This document shows positions 1 through 7,062 of a stretch of DNA of 12,091 nt, piece after piece. The notes beneath the pieces were generated by a model. That model was not told the origin of the DNA and searched no databases. It saw only the letters and a list, made by a program, of their open reading frames with translations. This DNA is from JAHECQ01 sp047638695 (lineage in GTDB: Bacteria > Actinomycetota > Acidimicrobiia > Acidimicrobiales > SZUA-35), in NCBI GenBank assembly GCA_047638695.1, contig JBLINY010000129.1, positions 1 through 12,091 on the forward strand, given 5' to 3'. The first letter of the stretch is position 1. Every line of letters begins with the position of its first letter. Position numbers and translations under genes: made by a program.

Positions 1-1
1 C

Positions 2-124
2 TGGACCAAAGAACACCTCTACGGCGAGAACGCTGCGATCAACGGCCCCCACGGCCCGGCCTACATGCTGCGTAACCAGCAAGACTTTCTCAACGGCCCG
101 GGCAAGGTGCCGAAGGCGCCCTAG
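2..124 (+). CDS. C-terminal end of an unidentified protein (truncated by window edge)
   Basis: An open frame enters from the left edge and ends at TAG 122-124, giving 40 residues that begin WTKEHLYGENAA and end GKVPKAP. I do not recognise the family from this fragment. The last six residues (KVPKAP) and the stop codon are encoded by the first copy of the tandem repeat at 107-250, so the repeat has either been captured by the gene end or has replaced its original C-terminus. The gene converges on the acyl-CoA synthetase gene that ends at 263. That the frame is coding is an inference from its protein-like composition up to the repeat. Confidence 0.5.
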   Translation, partial: WTKEHLYGENAAINGPHGPAYMLRNQQDFLNGPGKVPKAP

Positions 125-250
125 CAAGGTGCCGAAGGCGCCCTAGCAACTCCGTGCCGAAGGCGCCCTAGCAACGCGCCGCTAGCAACACCGTGCCGAA
201 GGCGCCCTAGCAACGCGCCGCTAGCAACACCGTGCCGAAGGCGCCCTAGC
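107..250. repeat. CTAG-rich tandem repeat array between convergent genes
   Basis: The 19-mer GTGCCGAAGGCGCCCTAGC occurs five times without mismatch, starting at 107, 129, 154, 193 and 232. The spacing is 22, 25, 39 and 39 bp. The 39-bp unit is this 19-mer followed by AACGCGCCGCTAGCAACACC. The tetranucleotide CTAG occurs seven times (121, 143, 168, 182, 207, 221, 246), six of them as CTAGCAA. GTGCC-GAA-GGCGC within each copy can form a small hairpin in plus-strand RNA (one G-U pair). The array covers the stop codon of the upstream gene and ends 13 bp before the stop of the minus-strand gene. A role as a two-way transcription or translation barrier is inference; a dispersed intergenic repeat family is equally possible. 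Confidence 0.9.
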
Positions 251-262
251 GCTGCCTTCTGG

Positions 263-1810
263 TCAGTTGCCGGCGACCCGACGATCGCGACCCTCCCAGT
301 GGGGTTCGCGCAGCACCTTGCGCGCCAGTTTCCCAACCGGCGACTTTGGGAGTTCTTCGGTGGTGAGCTCGACGTTGGCCGGCTTCTTGTAACTGCCGAG
401 GCGATCGGCGCACAGCTCAATCAGCTCGTCGGATGTCACCGTCGCTCCTTCGGCCACCATCACAACGGCGTAGGGGCTTTCTCCCCAACGTTCGCTGGGG
501 ACGCCGAACACGCCAGCTTCCAATACATCGGGGTGATCGGTGAGGACGTTCTCGAGCTCGGCTGGCCAGATGTTGAAGCCGCCGCTGATGATCATGTCGT
601 CTTTACGGTCGAGCACGTAGAGGTAGCCGTTCTGATCGATGCGGCCGATGTCGCCGGTCAGAACCCAGCCGTCGCGCATCCGCTCGGCCGTTGCTTCGGG
701 GTTCTCCCAGAAGCCGGTCATCTGACCGTCGCACCTGATGGCGATCTCTCCCTCCTCGCCCAGTGGCAGCGGCTGAGACGTCTCCGGATCGACAATCTCG
801 ATGTCGCCGAATGGCAATGGCCGACCGGCTGAACGCAAGGGGTTCGAGCCTTCGACCTGCCCAAACCACTCGCGCGGTCCCATCATGGTGATGGGCACCG
901 CTTCGGTCTGGCCGTAGCCCTGGTAGAGGCAGTCGCCCAGAATCTCATGAGCGAGCAACGCGGTGTCATCGGCGATTGGGGAGGCTCCGACCTGCAGCAC
1001 CTTGAGGTGGGACCAGTCGTGGTCTCGCACCGTGGGATGACGCACGATGGCGTTGAGCATGGCGGGCACCAAGAATCCGAAGGTGACACGTTCGCGGGCC
1101 ATGGTGGCAATTACTTCGGCCGGGTCGAACTTCGGCACCAGCAGATTTACCCCGCCCGACAGCCACACGGGGGTGAACAGATAACCCGAGCCGTGTGAGA
1201 TCGGACCGGCATGCTGGCACACATCGGTGAATTCGACCGGCGCCAAGTTGTAGAACCAGTCGCGTCCGGCTGCCAACCAGCTGCGATGGGTGTACCCGAC
1301 GCCCTTCGGCAGACCGGTGGTGCCGCCCGTGTGACGGATGATGAACCAGTCGTCGGGGTCGACCTCAGGGTCAGGATCGACATCGGATTGCGCTGCCAAC
1401 CACGGCTCGTAACCATCGTCTCGCACCAGGATGTGCTCGAGGCTCGGCACTTCGTCGACGATTCCGGCCAACGCCTCGGCGTGGCTTTGGCTGACAACAA
1501 CGGCTCGGCAACCCGTGTGGGCCAGCATGTGCACATGGGCTTCGCGACTGTTGCGTGGGTAGAGGGGAACCCGCACCAGGTTGGCCGCCGCCGTGCCGCA
1601 GAAGAAGTCAACCGACTCAAATGTGTTGTCTTCCAACACACCAACCCGGTCCCCGGGTTCGAGCCCGAGGTCGAGCAGCCCGTTGGCCATACGAAGGCCA
1701 CGAGTCCAAGCCTCGCCGAACGTGAGGCGAGTGTCGTTTTCAATCACCGCCGGCCGGTGCTGGTGGTAGAGGGCTGACCGGCGCATCAACGAGCGAACGT
1801 CCATAACCAT
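263..1810 (-). CDS. AMP-forming acyl-CoA synthetase (ANL superfamily, FadD/AcsM-like)
   Basis: Predicted to activate a carboxylic acid, probably a fatty acid, to its acyl-adenylate and then acyl-CoA in the cytoplasm. The product is about 515 residues, normal for the family. Motifs in order (numbered from ATG 1810): the phosphate loop HTGGTTGLPKG at about 160-170; the adenine motif YGQTE at 299-303; the A8 hinge region containing TGDIGRIDQNGYLYVLDRKDD around 385-405; GGFNIWPAELE just after it; and the A10 lysine in SPVGKLARK at about residue 494. The substrate cannot be read from sequence. The frame continues upstream to an ATG at 1903, but the extra 31 residues are poor in family character and reach almost to the divergent tRNA, so I prefer ATG 1810 or ATG 1804 (MDVRSLMRRSAL). 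Neither has a clear Shine-Dalgarno; a TAGCTT hexamer lies at 1838-1833 on the minus strand. It stands alone, not in an operon. Confidence 0.93.
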   Translation of the reverse strand: MVMDVRSLMRRSALYHQHRPAVIENDTRLTFGEAWTRGLRMANGLLDLGLEPGDRVGVLEDNTFESVDFFCGTAAANLVRVPLYPRNSREAHVHMLAHTGCRAVVVSQSHAEALAGIVDEVPSLEHILVRDDGYEPWLAAQSDVDPDPEVDPDDWFIIRHTGGTTGLPKGVGYTHRSWLAAGRDWFYNLAPVEFTDVCQHAGPISHGSGYLFTPVWLSGGVNLLVPKFDPAEVIATMARERVTFGFLVPAMLNAIVRHPTVRDHDWSHLKVLQVGASPIADDTALLAHEILGDCLYQGYGQTEAVPITMMGPREWFGQVEGSNPLRSAGRPLPFGDIEIVDPETSQPLPLGEEGEIAIRCDGQMTGFWENPEATAERMRDGWVLTGDIGRIDQNGYLYVLDRKDDMIISGGFNIWPAELENVLTDHPDVLEAGVFGVPSERWGESPYAVVMVAEGATVTSDELIELCADRLGSYKKPANVELTTEELPKSPVGKLARKVLREPHWEGRDRRVAGN

Positions 1811-1890
1811 GGACGGTACAGCGATGGTGCGAAAGCTATGACGCGAACGGTTGCCAAACGATGCGGGAGAATTTCGAGCAATTTTCCTTG

Positions 1891-1918
1891 TTGCTCGGGC
1901 CATGTGCGCCGATAGATT
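1891..1918 (+). promoter_or_regulatory. Candidate promoter of tRNA-Gly
   Basis: TTGCTC (1891-1896) and TAGATT (1913-1918) are separated by 16 bp and lie 10 bp before the first base of the tRNA. This fits a housekeeping-sigma promoter. It is a pattern match only. Confidence 0.4.
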
Positions 1919-1928
1919 CGTGCACCTC

Positions 1929-1999
1929 GCGGGTGTAGCTCAATGGTAGAGCCACAGGTTTCCAACCTGTTGACCGGGGTTCGATTCCCCGCACCCGCT
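1929..1999 (+). tRNA. tRNA-Gly, anticodon TCC
   Basis: A full cloverleaf can be folded by eye. The acceptor stem GCGGGTG (1929-1935) pairs with CACCCGC (1992-1998). The D arm is GCTC/GAGC around AATGGTA. The anticodon stem ACAGG/CCTGT (1954-1958, 1966-1970) holds the loop TTTCCAA, with anticodon TCC at 1961-1963. The T arm CGGGG/CCCCG encloses TTCGATT. The discriminator base at 1999 is T, as usual for bacterial glycine tRNAs. The 3' CCA is not encoded. It decodes GGA (and GGG by wobble). Confidence 0.97.
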
Positions 2000-2096
2000 C
2001 TCGATCACCTTGAGCGACTGCTTCCAGCCTGCAGATCCCTCCGGAGCCACCGCCAGGTTGTGCTCGATCTGGCTAGGTTTCGGCCGATAGATCGTG

Positions 2097-2786
2097 ATGG
2101 ATTCCGCTCGGTCTGAGGTTCGCGAGCCGGCCAAGGCTGGTTCGCTCGTACGAGCTCTCGGCACGGTGGTTCCCGGGATGCGACGCTCCGCCGATCAGAT
2201 CAGCGACGACAGCACCGAGTGGCAACGCCGCAACGAGCGAGCGATCACTTCCGACCTACCGCTATGGGTAGCCCTCGGCGACTCGCTGGCCCAGGGTGTT
2301 GGAGCCTCATCCATCGACCAGGGCTACATCTCTTTGCTTGGGCGCGAGGATCTCCAGCATCACGCGCTGATGAACTTCTCTGCATCGGGGGCCAAGATCA
2401 ACGATGTCATCGTGAACCAACTGCCGCTGCTCGATTTGTTGCCCCGCGACGCGTCCCTGGTGACGTGCACGGTCGGCAGCAACGATCTGTTGCGCAGCCT
2501 CAGCATCGGCGCTGCTCGTCGATCGATCGATCTGCTGATTAGCCGATTGCCCCACAGCACCGTGATCGCGACCGTGCCCGACCGCGGCAGCCTTATGGCC
2601 AAGAAGCTGAATAGAGCAATCACCGCTTCGGCCAGAGACCGCGGCATGCGGGTGGCCCGGGTGAACGAGCACATGACCTCATGGAAGGGATATGTCGCTG
2701 GCGATGGCTTTCACCCCAACGACAACGGCTACCAACGCTGGGCCACGGCCTTTCGCCAAGCATTGGCCGAACCCGTACCCGGCTAG
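2097..2786 (+). CDS. SGNH/GDSL-type esterase or lipase
   Basis: A small hydrolase of the SGNH fold, predicted to cleave an ester or acetyl group; the substrate is unknown. The product is 229 residues from ATG 2097 (a GTG at 2094 is directly adjacent). Block I is LWVALGDSLAQGVGAS with the nucleophilic serine near residue 63. Block II glycine is in FSASGAKI (about 98). Block III asparagine is in VGSND (about 129). Block V is DGFHPNDNGY with catalytic Asp and His near 203 and 206. There is no signal peptide or transmembrane segment, so it is probably cytoplasmic. The 50-residue N-terminal extension, including VVPGMRR, is common in actinobacterial relatives as I remember them. No strong ribosome-binding site is visible. 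The stop TAG overlaps the stop of the convergent kinase gene. Confidence 0.9.
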   Translation: MDSARSEVREPAKAGSLVRALGTVVPGMRRSADQISDDSTEWQRRNERAITSDLPLWVALGDSLAQGVGASSIDQGYISLLGREDLQHHALMNFSASGAKINDVIVNQLPLLDLLPRDASLVTCTVGSNDLLRSLSIGAARRSIDLLISRLPHSTVIATVPDRGSLMAKKLNRAITASARDRGMRVARVNEHMTSWKGYVAGDGFHPNDNGYQRWATAFRQALAEPVPG

Positions 2787-4339
2787 CGAAGCACGTCGTC
2801 GGGAGTCGGTACCGCGGCCCGTGGGAGCGTGAGCCAGAACATCGCACCGCCGAGATCGCCATCGACCTTGGCCTGAGCCAACCGAGATTCGAGCACGAGG
2901 TGGCCACCATGCCTCGAAGCGATTTCGCGGGCGATCGCTAGACCCAACCCTGCCCCGCCGGCATCGCGGCTACGGGACTCGTCGAGTCGCACGAAACGCT
3001 CGAACACATCGTTGCGTCGGTCTTCGGGGACACCTTGGCCGTCGTCGGAAACCAGGATGCAAACATCTTGGCTAACCACAGACGATCGCAACAGCACCGT
3101 CGACTCGCAGTGCCGAATGGCATTGTCGGTCAGGTTTCGCAGCGCCCGCTCAAGGTCACGTCGCTGCCCCGTCACTTGGGCACCACATGCTGGTGCCGAT
3201 CTGATGTCGACGTCGGGATGCCGTGCGCGCTGCTCGTCGATTTCGTTTGCTACCAGCTCATCGATGTCAACAACGTCAAGCACTTGGCGCGGACTACTTG
3301 GACCGGCCTCTGAACGACTGAGGTAGAGAAGATCATCTACCAAGAGCTGCAAACGCTGGGCCTCGTCTCGGAGCTTTGGCAGAAGCGTGTCGGTATCGAC
3401 GCGATCGGGATAGGCGGTTGCGACGTCGAGCTGGGCCAGTAGGCCAGCGACCGGACTTCGCAGCTCATGGGAGGCATCGGCCAGAAACTGGCTCTGTTGG
3501 GCTGCGGAAGTCTCGAGCCGTTCCAGCATCACGTTCATCGTGCGCGCCAGCTTGTCGATGCCATCAGCGGCATCGACAATCGGCACCCGTCGGTCGAGCG
3601 ACTGTTGGGTGATCAGCTCGACCTCGGTGCGGATGTGCTCGACCCGCCGGAGGGCGCGCTTGGTCAGGTAGCCGGTAAGCAGACCGGCGACCAGTGCCAA
3701 CACAAAAATGATGGGCAGAGCGACCGGGAGCGCGCTCCTCAAAAACCCAGCTACCGAATAGATGCCAGCCACGGCCGTAATAACTCGATACTTCGACCCG
3801 TCCGGACCCTCGACACGCCGCTCGACGAAGAACCACTCCTGCCCGTCGACCTTCTTAAGTCCGAGGTCCTCATCAACAACCGACGAATCAGGTTCGAAAC
3901 TGATGCCAAAGCCCGGGTCGCTGAATGGTGCATCGACGACGTCCATCTCAACCGTGCCGTCCGACGCCAGGTTTACGTCGCCCTCGAGAACAGCCCAGAA
4001 GGCCGGCACACCTTCATCGGGCCCAGTCATAAAACTCGAGCCATCGGCCGGCAAGCGCAGCTCGTCGGGTGCCACCCCGAGCAGCAGTTGGTCCTCGGCC
4101 CGCGAAACGACCGTGCTCTGTGCAAGGCCGCCAGCGACCACGAAAAAGACGAACACTAATGACACGACGATGACGTAGGCGATGGCGGCAACCGAGCCGA
4201 CTGCCACCGCAGCGACCAAACCCGACCGGAAGCTCACCGAGCGCCACCGTCGCCGCAGGAACCGCAGCACTCTTCTTAGAGGCCCGGACTTTGTTGGCTC
4301 GGACCTTGTTGGATTGGACTCTGTTGGCTCCGCCTTCAT
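2783..4339 (-). CDS. Membrane sensor histidine kinase (OmpR-partner type)
   Basis: Sensor of a two-component system, 518 residues. In order: a basic cytoplasmic tail with EPTES/NPTRS/EPTKS repeats (residues 3-17 region); transmembrane helix at about 41-70; an extracytoplasmic sensor region of about 130 residues (73-203); second helix at about 204-226; HAMP linker about 227-280; HisKA domain with H-box FLADASHELRSPVAG and phospho-acceptor His291; and an ATPase domain with N box NLTDNAIRH (Asn406), G1 DDGQGVPED, F box FERFVR and G2 GGAGLGLAIA (461-470). All catalytic motifs are intact. Its ATG overlaps the stop codon of the response regulator (ATGA), so translation is probably coupled. The sensor region matches no ligand-binding domain I can name. 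The divergent exporter suggests the signal is a compound or envelope stress relieved by export; that is inference. Confidence 0.96.
   Translation of the reverse strand: MKAEPTESNPTRSEPTKSGPLRRVLRFLRRRWRSVSFRSGLVAAVAVGSVAAIAYVIVVSLVFVFFVVAGGLAQSTVVSRAEDQLLLGVAPDELRLPADGSSFMTGPDEGVPAFWAVLEGDVNLASDGTVEMDVVDAPFSDPGFGISFEPDSSVVDEDLGLKKVDGQEWFFVERRVEGPDGSKYRVITAVAGIYSVAGFLRSALPVALPIIFVLALVAGLLTGYLTKRALRRVEHIRTEVELITQQSLDRRVPIVDAADGIDKLARTMNVMLERLETSAAQQSQFLADASHELRSPVAGLLAQLDVATAYPDRVDTDTLLPKLRDEAQRLQLLVDDLLYLSRSEAGPSSPRQVLDVVDIDELVANEIDEQRARHPDVDIRSAPACGAQVTGQRRDLERALRNLTDNAIRHCESTVLLRSSVVSQDVCILVSDDGQGVPEDRRNDVFERFVRLDESRSRDAGGAGLGLAIAREIASRHGGHLVLESRLAQAKVDGDLGGAMFWLTLPRAAVPTPDDVLR
4286..4330. 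repeat. Three 15-bp tandem repeats in the start of the kinase gene
   Basis: Plus-strand units GGACTTTGTTGGCTC (4286), GGACCTTGTTGGATT (4301) and GGACTCTGTTGGCTC (4316) are contiguous and in frame. On the minus strand they encode EPTES, NPTRS and EPTKS in the cytoplasmic N-tail. Unit length is a multiple of three, so copy changes would keep the frame. Confidence 0.85.
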
Positions 4340-5034
4340 CGTTCGGGTCGAGATTCGACGATTCGGTAGCCAAGTCCACGGACGGTTTGAATCGTCTTGG
4401 CACCGAACGGCTCGTCGACCTTTCGTCGGAGGTACCCCACGTACACCTGGGTGACGTTGGGGTCGTCGGCGTCTGGTTCACCCCAAACGTGATCGAGCAG
4501 CTCGCGTTTAGTGACAACATCACCTTTGCGGTGAAGCAGGTATTGAAGCAACGAGAACTCGCGTGGCGTGAGATCGATCTGCACGGTGCCGCGCCGAACC
4601 TCGTGGGTGGACGGATTCAGCACCAGGTCATCGACGTGGAGTTCTACAGGAGCGGCCGTGTCGCTTGACGAGCGTCGGATGATGGCCCGAAGCCGAGCGA
4701 GCAGCACCACCCAGTTGAACGGCTTCGTTATGTAGTCGTCGGCCCCGAGCTCGATGCCTTCGGCCTCGTCGTAGGCACCATCCTTGGCCGTCAGCATCAG
4801 GATCGGCGTGCGGTTACCGCTTTCTCTCAACTGCTGACAGACCTTGTAACCGTTCAGCCCCGGCAACATGATGTCGAGAATGATGGCGTCGTAGGTATTC
4901 GTCTGGGCCCGTTGGAGGCCCTCGTCACCTCGATCGACATAGTCGACGGCGAAGCCTTCAGCCTCGAGCCCGAGACGGATCGCATCGGCGATCAGCGGTT
5001 CATCTTCGACGACCAGAATCCACATCGCTGTCAT
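4336..5034 (-). CDS. OmpR/PhoB-family response regulator
   Basis: Cytoplasmic transcription factor, 232 residues, the typical length. The receiver domain (5-120) has the acidic pair Glu10-Asp11, phospho-acceptor Asp54 in LDIMLPG, Thr82 in MLTAKD and Lys104 in TKPF. The C-terminal winged-helix domain (about 130-228) contains LTPREFSLLQYLL, the recognition-helix segment DDPNVTQVYVGYLRRKVD and the closing hairpin TVRGLGYRIV. It should be phosphorylated by the kinase gene immediately downstream, which it overlaps by 4 nt. ATG 5034 and ATG 5025 are both possible starts. The gene is divergent from the ABC exporter; TCTCA direct repeats in the shared region (5080-5105) are the likely binding site, implying control of the exporter and possibly autoregulation. 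Confidence 0.96.
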   Translation of the reverse strand: MTAMWILVVEDEPLIADAIRLGLEAEGFAVDYVDRGDEGLQRAQTNTYDAIILDIMLPGLNGYKVCQQLRESGNRTPILMLTAKDGAYDEAEGIELGADDYITKPFNWVVLLARLRAIIRRSSSDTAAPVELHVDDLVLNPSTHEVRRGTVQIDLTPREFSLLQYLLHRKGDVVTKRELLDHVWGEPDADDPNVTQVYVGYLRRKVDEPFGAKTIQTVRGLGYRIVESRPER

Positions 5035-5079
5035 TCTGACCGGGAACTGGGGCTAATCCAGGGTTTGCGACCGCAGATC

Positions 5080-5105
5080 TCTCAGCGATCTCTCAAGTTG
5101 TCTCA
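5080..5105. promoter_or_regulatory. Candidate response-regulator binding site: three TCTCA direct repeats
   Basis: TCTCA occurs at 5080, 5091 and 5101, that is with 11 and 10 bp spacing. Surrounding bases extend the similarity (GATCTCTCAGC and GATCTCTCAAG). Same-face direct repeats of about one helical turn are the usual target of OmpR/PhoB-type regulators. The site lies 37 bp before the preferred ATPase start and about 45 bp from the regulator start, suited to control of both operons. Confidence 0.55.
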
Positions 5106-5141
5106 GGGATCACCCAGCAGCTGTTGATCATGGTGATGGAC

Positions 5142-6050
5142 ATGAGTCAACCCATGATCAAAGTCTCCGCAGCAACCAAGCACTACAAAGGCAAAGCCGC
5201 CGTCGACAACATCAGCTTCGATGTCGCCGCTGGCAGAGTCACCGGATTTGTCGGACCAAACGGAGCCGGCAAGTCGACCACCATGCGAATGATGGTCGGT
5301 CTCAGCCGTCCCGATAGCGGCGAGGTCCGATACGCCGGAACCCGGTACACCGACTTGGTGAACCCAGCTCGGGTCGTCGGCTCGGTGCTCGACGCTCGAT
5401 GCATGCACCCGGGACGCACCGCCAGAAACCACCTGCGCTCGTTCGCCGCTCTCAGCGGTGTCTCGAATAAGCGAGTCGACGAGGTACTCGAGGCGGTCGG
5501 ACTGGAGACAGCCGCAAACCAAAAGGCGGGGGGCTTCTCGCTGGGTATGCGGCAGCGGCTCGCACTTGCCGGAGCCCTCCTCGGGAACCCCGAGGTGCTG
5601 TTGTTGGACGAGCCGGCCAACGGTCTCGACCCCGACGGCATCCGTTGGCTACGGACTTACCTCGGTGGGTTCGCAGCAGACGGCGGCACGGTCTTCGTTT
5701 CGAGTCACCTGATCAGCGAGCTCAGCCAGTTCGCCGATGACCTCGTCGTCATCGGCGCCGGCAAGCTGCTGGCGAACGATTCGGTGGCCAACATCATGTC
5801 GAACAACGAATCGTCGATCATCGTTGGATCGCCAGACCCTGGCCTCCTCGGCGACCTGCTCGTGGCCAGAGGAGGCAGCGTCACTTTGGTCGACCAACAT
5901 CTCGTCGTTACCGGCCTCAGCCGCCAACAGGTGTCTCACCTTGCTTTCGACAACCGCATCCGCGTCGATCAGCTGTCGGAGTCGACTACGTCGCTCGAAG
6001 ACACCTTGCTCGAGATGACCAGCGCCAGCGCCGAGTTCGCCTCCGTCTGA
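5142..6050 (+). CDS. ABC transporter ATPase subunit (ABC-2 type exporter)
   Basis: Nucleotide-binding subunit of an exporter, about 302 residues from ATG 5142. Walker A is GPNGAGKST (38-46), the signature is FSLGMRQRL (132-140), Walker B is VLLLDEPANGLDPDG (about 152-166) and the switch histidine is in SSHLISE (His189). The usual Q-loop area reads VLDARCMHPGRTARNHL, as in a large actinobacterial drug/peptide-exporter subfamily. About 80 residues follow the core domain. Seven in-frame start-type codons crowd 5124-5154 (TTG, ATG, GTG, ATG, ATG and others). I chose ATG 5142 because GGTGA lies five bases before it. It pairs with the membrane protein at 6138 and is divergent from the two-component genes. 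The exported substrate is unknown; drug, peptide or lipid are all possible. Confidence 0.94.
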   Translation: MSQPMIKVSAATKHYKGKAAVDNISFDVAAGRVTGFVGPNGAGKSTTMRMMVGLSRPDSGEVRYAGTRYTDLVNPARVVGSVLDARCMHPGRTARNHLRSFAALSGVSNKRVDEVLEAVGLETAANQKAGGFSLGMRQRLALAGALLGNPEVLLLDEPANGLDPDGIRWLRTYLGGFAADGGTVFVSSHLISELSQFADDLVVIGAGKLLANDSVANIMSNNESSIIVGSPDPGLLGDLLVARGGSVTLVDQHLVVTGLSRQQVSHLAFDNRIRVDQLSESTTSLEDTLLEMTSASAEFASV

Positions 6051-6060
6051 TCGCAACGCC

Positions 6061-6137
6061 GTCACCCAGTCCTCCCCCATCACGCAAGTACCGACCCCTC
6101 CAATCCCACGCTCAACCCGAACAGAACCGAGAAACAA
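6061..6137 (+). other. C-rich, G-poor intercistronic stretch
   Basis: These 77 bases between the ATPase and membrane-protein genes contain 35 C and 10 G by hand count on the plus strand, unlike the flanking genes. There is no reading frame of note. Such composition is a feature of Rho-loading (rut) regions, so it could tune expression of the downstream gene. This is speculative. Confidence 0.3.
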
Positions 6138-6971
6138 ATGACCACCATCACATCTCCTGAAACAACCCAGCCGGCTTCCACGAAGGCCCCCGGCGTCTAT
6201 GCCCCCGCCACCCGCTCCGCCGGTGATGTCCTCAACGCCCTGCCACTCACGCTCAAGAGCGAATGGGTGAAGGCAAGCACGATTCTCTCCAACAAAGTCG
6301 TGCTCGGCCTTGCCGTCGCCGTTAGCGGCGGCATGACCTGGGCCGTCGCCAATTTCGTAACCGACGAGGTGCTGACGGTCGCTGAGGTATTCGCGTTCGG
6401 CACCATCTTCACCGCCGTATTCGCCGCCATCGGCGGCATCTTGATGTACGCATCCGAAGCTCAGCACGGCACCATGGCTCCGACTCTCACCGCACAGACA
6501 TCTCGCGTCGTGGTCGCAAGTTCGAAGGCCGTGACGGCTGCCGGATTCGGTCTCCTGGTTGGGATCTCCGGCCTCATCGCCGGTATCGGCGGCTCACAAC
6601 TCGGCGGTATCGCCATGGGCGACACCAGCACCATGCTGGGCGACGGCGGCCGAGCCCTCTTGTTCACCGCTCTGGCATCAATCCTTGGTGTGGGCGTCGG
6701 AATGATCGCCCGCCACAGCACCGCGGCCATCAGCGGTCTGCTGGTTTGGTGGCTGGTCGTCGAGAACTTGCTGAACGCCTTTGTGGTCGAGCGGTGGGCC
6801 CGCTTCCTGCCATTCACTGCCGGCAACGGGCTTCTCGGTACCAGCAGTGGACCCAACCCCGACCAGGATCTGGCTCTGTCGCTCACCGAAAACGGTCTGG
6901 TCTTCGGCGCCTACGCGGCGGTGGCATTGACCATCGGCACCGTCTTCTTCTGCCGCCGGGACAACAACTAG
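6138..6971 (+). CDS. ABC-2 type transporter membrane protein
   Basis: Membrane subunit partner of the ATPase, 277 residues. About 35 polar N-terminal residues are followed by six hydrophobic segments at roughly 53-71, 85-105, 129-152, 170-190, 196-215 and 252-271, the ABC-2 topology. After segment two, SEAQHGTMAPTLTAQTSR corresponds to the conserved SE..HGT...TL....R element found in this family, thought to contact the ATPase. ATG 6138 is preceded by a weak GAGAA. The gene lies 87 bp after the ATPase stop, a longer gap than usual inside an exporter operon, filled by a C-rich stretch. Substrate unknown. Confidence 0.88.
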   Translation: MTTITSPETTQPASTKAPGVYAPATRSAGDVLNALPLTLKSEWVKASTILSNKVVLGLAVAVSGGMTWAVANFVTDEVLTVAEVFAFGTIFTAVFAAIGGILMYASEAQHGTMAPTLTAQTSRVVVASSKAVTAAGFGLLVGISGLIAGIGGSQLGGIAMGDTSTMLGDGGRALLFTALASILGVGVGMIARHSTAAISGLLVWWLVVENLLNAFVVERWARFLPFTAGNGLLGTSSGPNPDQDLALSLTENGLVFGAYAAVALTIGTVFFCRRDNN

Positions 6972-6983
6972 GCAGCGGGTGAC

Positions 6984-7004
6984 GGTTGACCGGCCGGTAC
7001 AACC
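6984..7004 (+). terminator. Candidate stem-loop after the exporter operon
   Basis: GGTTGACC and GGTACAACC form an eight-pair stem with one bulged A around a GGCC loop; the centre ACCGGCCGGT (6989-6998) is a perfect palindrome. It starts 12 bp after the exporter stop codon. No T-run follows, so it may be a U-less terminator or an operator for the flavoprotein gene. Confidence 0.35.
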
Positions 7005-7062
7005 ACCGGTTTGGGCCACCAACCGGGCAACATGGCCTGATGCGTACCGCCGAATCGGCACC

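Noticed and set aside
107..250. CRISPR-like repeat array
   Set aside because: Repeats are directly adjacent or nearly so, the units are themselves repeated including the would-be spacers, and there are no cas genes.
121..420. Minus-strand frame translating the repeats as LGRLRHGVASGAL units
   Set aside because: It is a product of the tandem repeat having a 39-bp period and overlaps the acyl-CoA synthetase gene on the same strand in another frame; no family character.
1940..2164. Minus-strand frame across the tRNA
   Set aside because: It is antisense to a clearly folded tRNA and has no start context.
3467..4159. A 230-codon plus-strand frame opposite the sensor kinase
   Set aside because: It mirrors high-GC codon bias on the antisense strand of an intact kinase gene; no recognisable domain.
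6979..7062. Upstream GTG start for the FAD oxidoreductase
   Set aside because: It adds residues before the FAD fold that do not look like the family and would place a strong dyad within the coding region.
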